From Streptomyces sp. GSL17-111 (GTDB lineage Bacteria; Actinomycetota; Actinomycetes; Streptomycetales; Streptomycetaceae): 64,000 bases of DNA. Position 1 is the stretch's first letter. The number at the start of each line of letters is the position of its first letter. The position numbers and the translations under genes were made by a program. This document shows, piece after piece, positions 61,400 to 64,000 of the stretch. The notes beneath the pieces are model-generated. The model worked only from the letters and a program-made list of their open reading frames with translations, searched no databases and was not told where the DNA came from. The stretch spans positions 5,131,501-5,195,500 of the forward strand of contig NZ_JBAJNS010000001.1 of assembly GCF_037911585.1 (NCBI RefSeq), written 5' to 3'.

Positions 61400-62869
61400 A
61401 TGTGGGTGACGCCGACCACGGTTTGGGCTTTTCGGGGCTCAGCAGGAAGACTGCACCCCGTGACGTCCCGTACCCCGCGAGACACCAGGCTGAGCATCGT
61501 CCCCGGGCAGGCCCTCGCCTCGGCCCGCCGATCCGTCTCCGTGCGGCGCTCCCGGCCCGCACCGCGTCCTCCGGCCGGGCTGCTGCCCCGCGACCGGCTC
61601 GCCCGCCAGGCCCGCGCGGCCCTGGGTGAGGCCGTGCGCCTCGCCCGCTGGGCCGACGGGCGGCCCCTGGACCCGCTGGGCCCGCTGGACCCGCTGACCT
61701 ACGTCTCCCCGGCCCTGGACCCGGGGCCGCCCGCCGAGGCCCTGCGCATGCCCCTGGACCAGGTGGCCGTCCAGTGGGACCGGGCCCGGCTGGCCGGACT
61801 GGTCGAGCTGCACGCCGGAACGGTGCGGGCCGGCTGGCGGCTGCGCGCCTGGGACCGGGACGACTCGGCCGTGCTGCGCGGCTGGGTCGCCCTCTTCGAC
61901 GCCTGGTCGCTGGCCTGTCCGGCCCCCGAGAGCGCCGACGCCGCGCTGGTGGGGGACGTCGTCGTCGCCGCGCCCCAGCTGCTGTCGGTCATGCACCTGA
62001 CGTCCGGACCCATGGCCGAACCGGCCCTCCTGGAGCTGCTGAACCAGCGCATCGACGAACTCCACGCCGAGCGCGCCGCGGCCGGCGCCCCGGCCCGTCC
62101 CGCCGACGCGGCGGAGCTGTCGACCCTGCTCGGCTGGGTCCTGGACGGTCTCTCCGCCGTCGGCGCCCTCACCCGCTGCGAGGCTCCCGGGCAGGAGGAC
62201 GGGCCCGGCCAGGCCGTGCTGACCCCCCTCGGCGACTGGGCGGTGTGGGTCAAGCTGGAACAGATCTGCGTCGCGGCCCTCAGCCCGGCCGGGAACATCG
62301 AGCAGTGCGCCGAGGACATGCTGCGCGGCTGCGCGCGGCTCTCCCCGGGCCCGGCCCGCGCCGAGTACCGGGCCTGGCTGGCGGCCCGACCGACTGGCCC
62401 GGCCGTCGGCGAGCTGCTCACGGCGGCACGCGGCGAGGACGCCCTCGTGCGTGCCCTCGCCTTCGAGGCGCTGCGCGTCGTCGGCGCCCCGGCCGAGCCC
62501 GCCGTCCGGGAGGCCGCCGACGAGCCCGCGCTGCGCCCCTACGCGCTGCTGTGGCTCGCGGAGCACGAGGGCGCCGACCCCGAGGACCTGGCCGGTGGCG
62601 CCCCCGGTGTCCTCAGCCGGGCGGAGGCCGCCTGGCTGTGGGTGGACACGGCGGCCGCCGTCGCGGACCACGGGGAGAGCCAGCTCCTTGTGGACCACCT
62701 GGAAGCGGCCGTGCGGGACTCGGTGCCCCGGCTCCTGGAGGAGGTCCGGGCCACCGGGCACCCGCGCACCGTCCAGGTCCTGGTCGCGCTCGCCGCCGCG
62801 CATCCCGACCCGGCCCTGGCCCGCGCCGTGCGCCGGGCGGCCTTCCAGGTCCACTCCGGCGGCGCCTGA
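61400..62869 (+). CDS. Conserved-looking Ala/Leu-rich helical protein of unknown function
   Basis: Up to 489 residues, soluble, mostly helical, with no catalytic motif that I recognise. A basic, Pro/Arg-rich N-terminus (first about 80 residues) is followed by a regular alpha-helical body with repeats of AxxxLARAL-type helices near the C-terminus (about 400-485), like a HEAT/armadillo solenoid. The start is doubtful: ATG at 61400 has no ribosome site, while GTG at 61460 follows AGGAAG by 10 nt and may be the real start, giving 469 residues. High third-position GC supports coding. Function unassigned. Confidence 0.7.
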   Translation: MWVTPTTVWAFRGSAGRLHPVTSRTPRDTRLSIVPGQALASARRSVSVRRSRPAPRPPAGLLPRDRLARQARAALGEAVRLARWADGRPLDPLGPLDPLTYVSPALDPGPPAEALRMPLDQVAVQWDRARLAGLVELHAGTVRAGWRLRAWDRDDSAVLRGWVALFDAWSLACPAPESADAALVGDVVVAAPQLLSVMHLTSGPMAEPALLELLNQRIDELHAERAAAGAPARPADAAELSTLLGWVLDGLSAVGALTRCEAPGQEDGPGQAVLTPLGDWAVWVKLEQICVAALSPAGNIEQCAEDMLRGCARLSPGPARAEYRAWLAARPTGPAVGELLTAARGEDALVRALAFEALRVVGAPAEPAVREAADEPALRPYALLWLAEHEGADPEDLAGGAPGVLSRAEAAWLWVDTAAAVADHGESQLLVDHLEAAVRDSVPRLLEEVRATGHPRTVQVLVALAAAHPDPALARAVRRAAFQVHSGGA

Positions 62870-62922
62870 CGGGACGCGGGCGGCGGGAAAAGCGGTTGCG
62901 GCGCGCCGGTAGACTTCCCGGC

Positions 62923-62946
62923 ATGGAAACTCCCCGCACGCATTAG
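62923..62946 (+). CDS. 7-codon leader ORF (METPRTH) upstream of the ABC-F gene
   Basis: ATG GAA ACT CCC CGC ACG CAT TAG forms a complete 7-codon ORF 126 bp before the ABC-F start. TAGACT (62910-62915), a good -10 box, ends 7 nt before its ATG and no ribosome site is present, so the transcript may start at this ATG as a leaderless message. Short leader peptides before ABC-F genes act in ribosome-mediated attenuation by ribosome-targeting antibiotics. This is too short to judge by codon use. Confidence 0.5.
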   Translation: METPRTH

Positions 62947-62950
62947 CAGA

Positions 62951-63051
62951 CGACGTACGTCCGCCTGCCGTCCGCCGCGCCCGACGCGCTCGTCGCCCAC
63001 GTGGCGTTCCGCGGCACGCGTCCCGAAGCCCGCCAGCCCGTACGTACGTCG
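62951..63051 (+). promoter_or_regulatory. Candidate attenuator stem in the ABC-F leader
   Basis: A perfect 10-bp inverted repeat, CGACGTACGT at 62951-62960 and ACGTACGTCG at 63042-63051, brackets the region just after the leader ORF stop. Each half is also partly self-complementary (ACGTACGT-like), so alternative structures are possible. Its position between leader ORF and ABC-F start suits an attenuator. Confidence 0.45.
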
Positions 63052-63071
63052 CCCTGTCCAGGAGTTCTTCC

Positions 63072-64000
<929 letters not shown>

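Overview
The window is high-GC actinomycete chromosome, almost certainly Streptomyces or a close relative. GC is very high at third codon positions, genes are tightly coupled by ATGA/GTGA overlaps, GTG starts are common, one regulator carries a rare TTA (bldA-type) codon, and ectABCD, a B12-riboswitch cob operon, a PHO-box pit gene and LAXTG/sortase genes are present.

Region 1 (1-6611) looks like ordinary chromosome: a tandem TerD-domain protein, a class F-like sortase with a small exported protein, a two-component pair with a membrane protein, and a class V aminotransferase.

Region 2 (about 6863-41572) is a roughly 34.5 kb hybrid NRPS/PKS cluster that I cannot match to a known product. A tryptophan 2,3-dioxygenase and a flavin-dependent tryptophan halogenase (6-halogenase-like) with a flavin reductase point to a chlorinated kynurenine-derived unit. 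An atypical LuxR-type regulator with a TTA codon sits divergent to the assembly-line operon. That operon holds panD, then FAAL-ACP-Cy-A-(Ox)-PCP, then KS-AT-ACP-Cy-A(Cys)-PCP-degenerate E, then C-A-PCP, then C-A(Gly-like)-PCP-C-A(Leu-like)-PCP-reductase, then a flavin monooxygenase, an acyl-CoA dehydrogenase and a type II thioesterase. A convergent MFS exporter follows. Every junction from the first NRPS to the monooxygenase is a 4-nt overlap, so this is one polycistron. Inferred backbone: acyl or aryl starter - azole - unreduced C2 unit - thiazoline/Cys - unknown residue - Gly - Leu, released reductively.

Region 3 (41788-48008) is the hydroxyectoine locus ectABC-(terminator)-ectD, read leftwards, then an amidohydrolase that looks leaderless and a secreted LAXTG wall protein.

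Region 4 (48067-57400) is a leftward cobalamin operon, cobD-cobQ-chelatase-cobO-cobB-cobE-cbiX-cobC, behind a clear adenosylcobalamin riboswitch. No cobN is present. Region 5 (57446-64000) holds a small membrane protein, the PiT phosphate transporter behind a PHO box, a class II aldolase, an alpha/beta hydrolase, an unrecognised protein, and the start of an ABC-F gene preceded by a 7-codon leader ORF and a possible attenuator. Regions 3 to 5 resemble, from memory, the conserved S. coelicolor SCO1842-SCO1867 neighbourhood, so the NRPS cluster looks like an insertion beside ectD.

I saw no tRNA, rRNA, CRISPR array, insertion sequence or attachment site.
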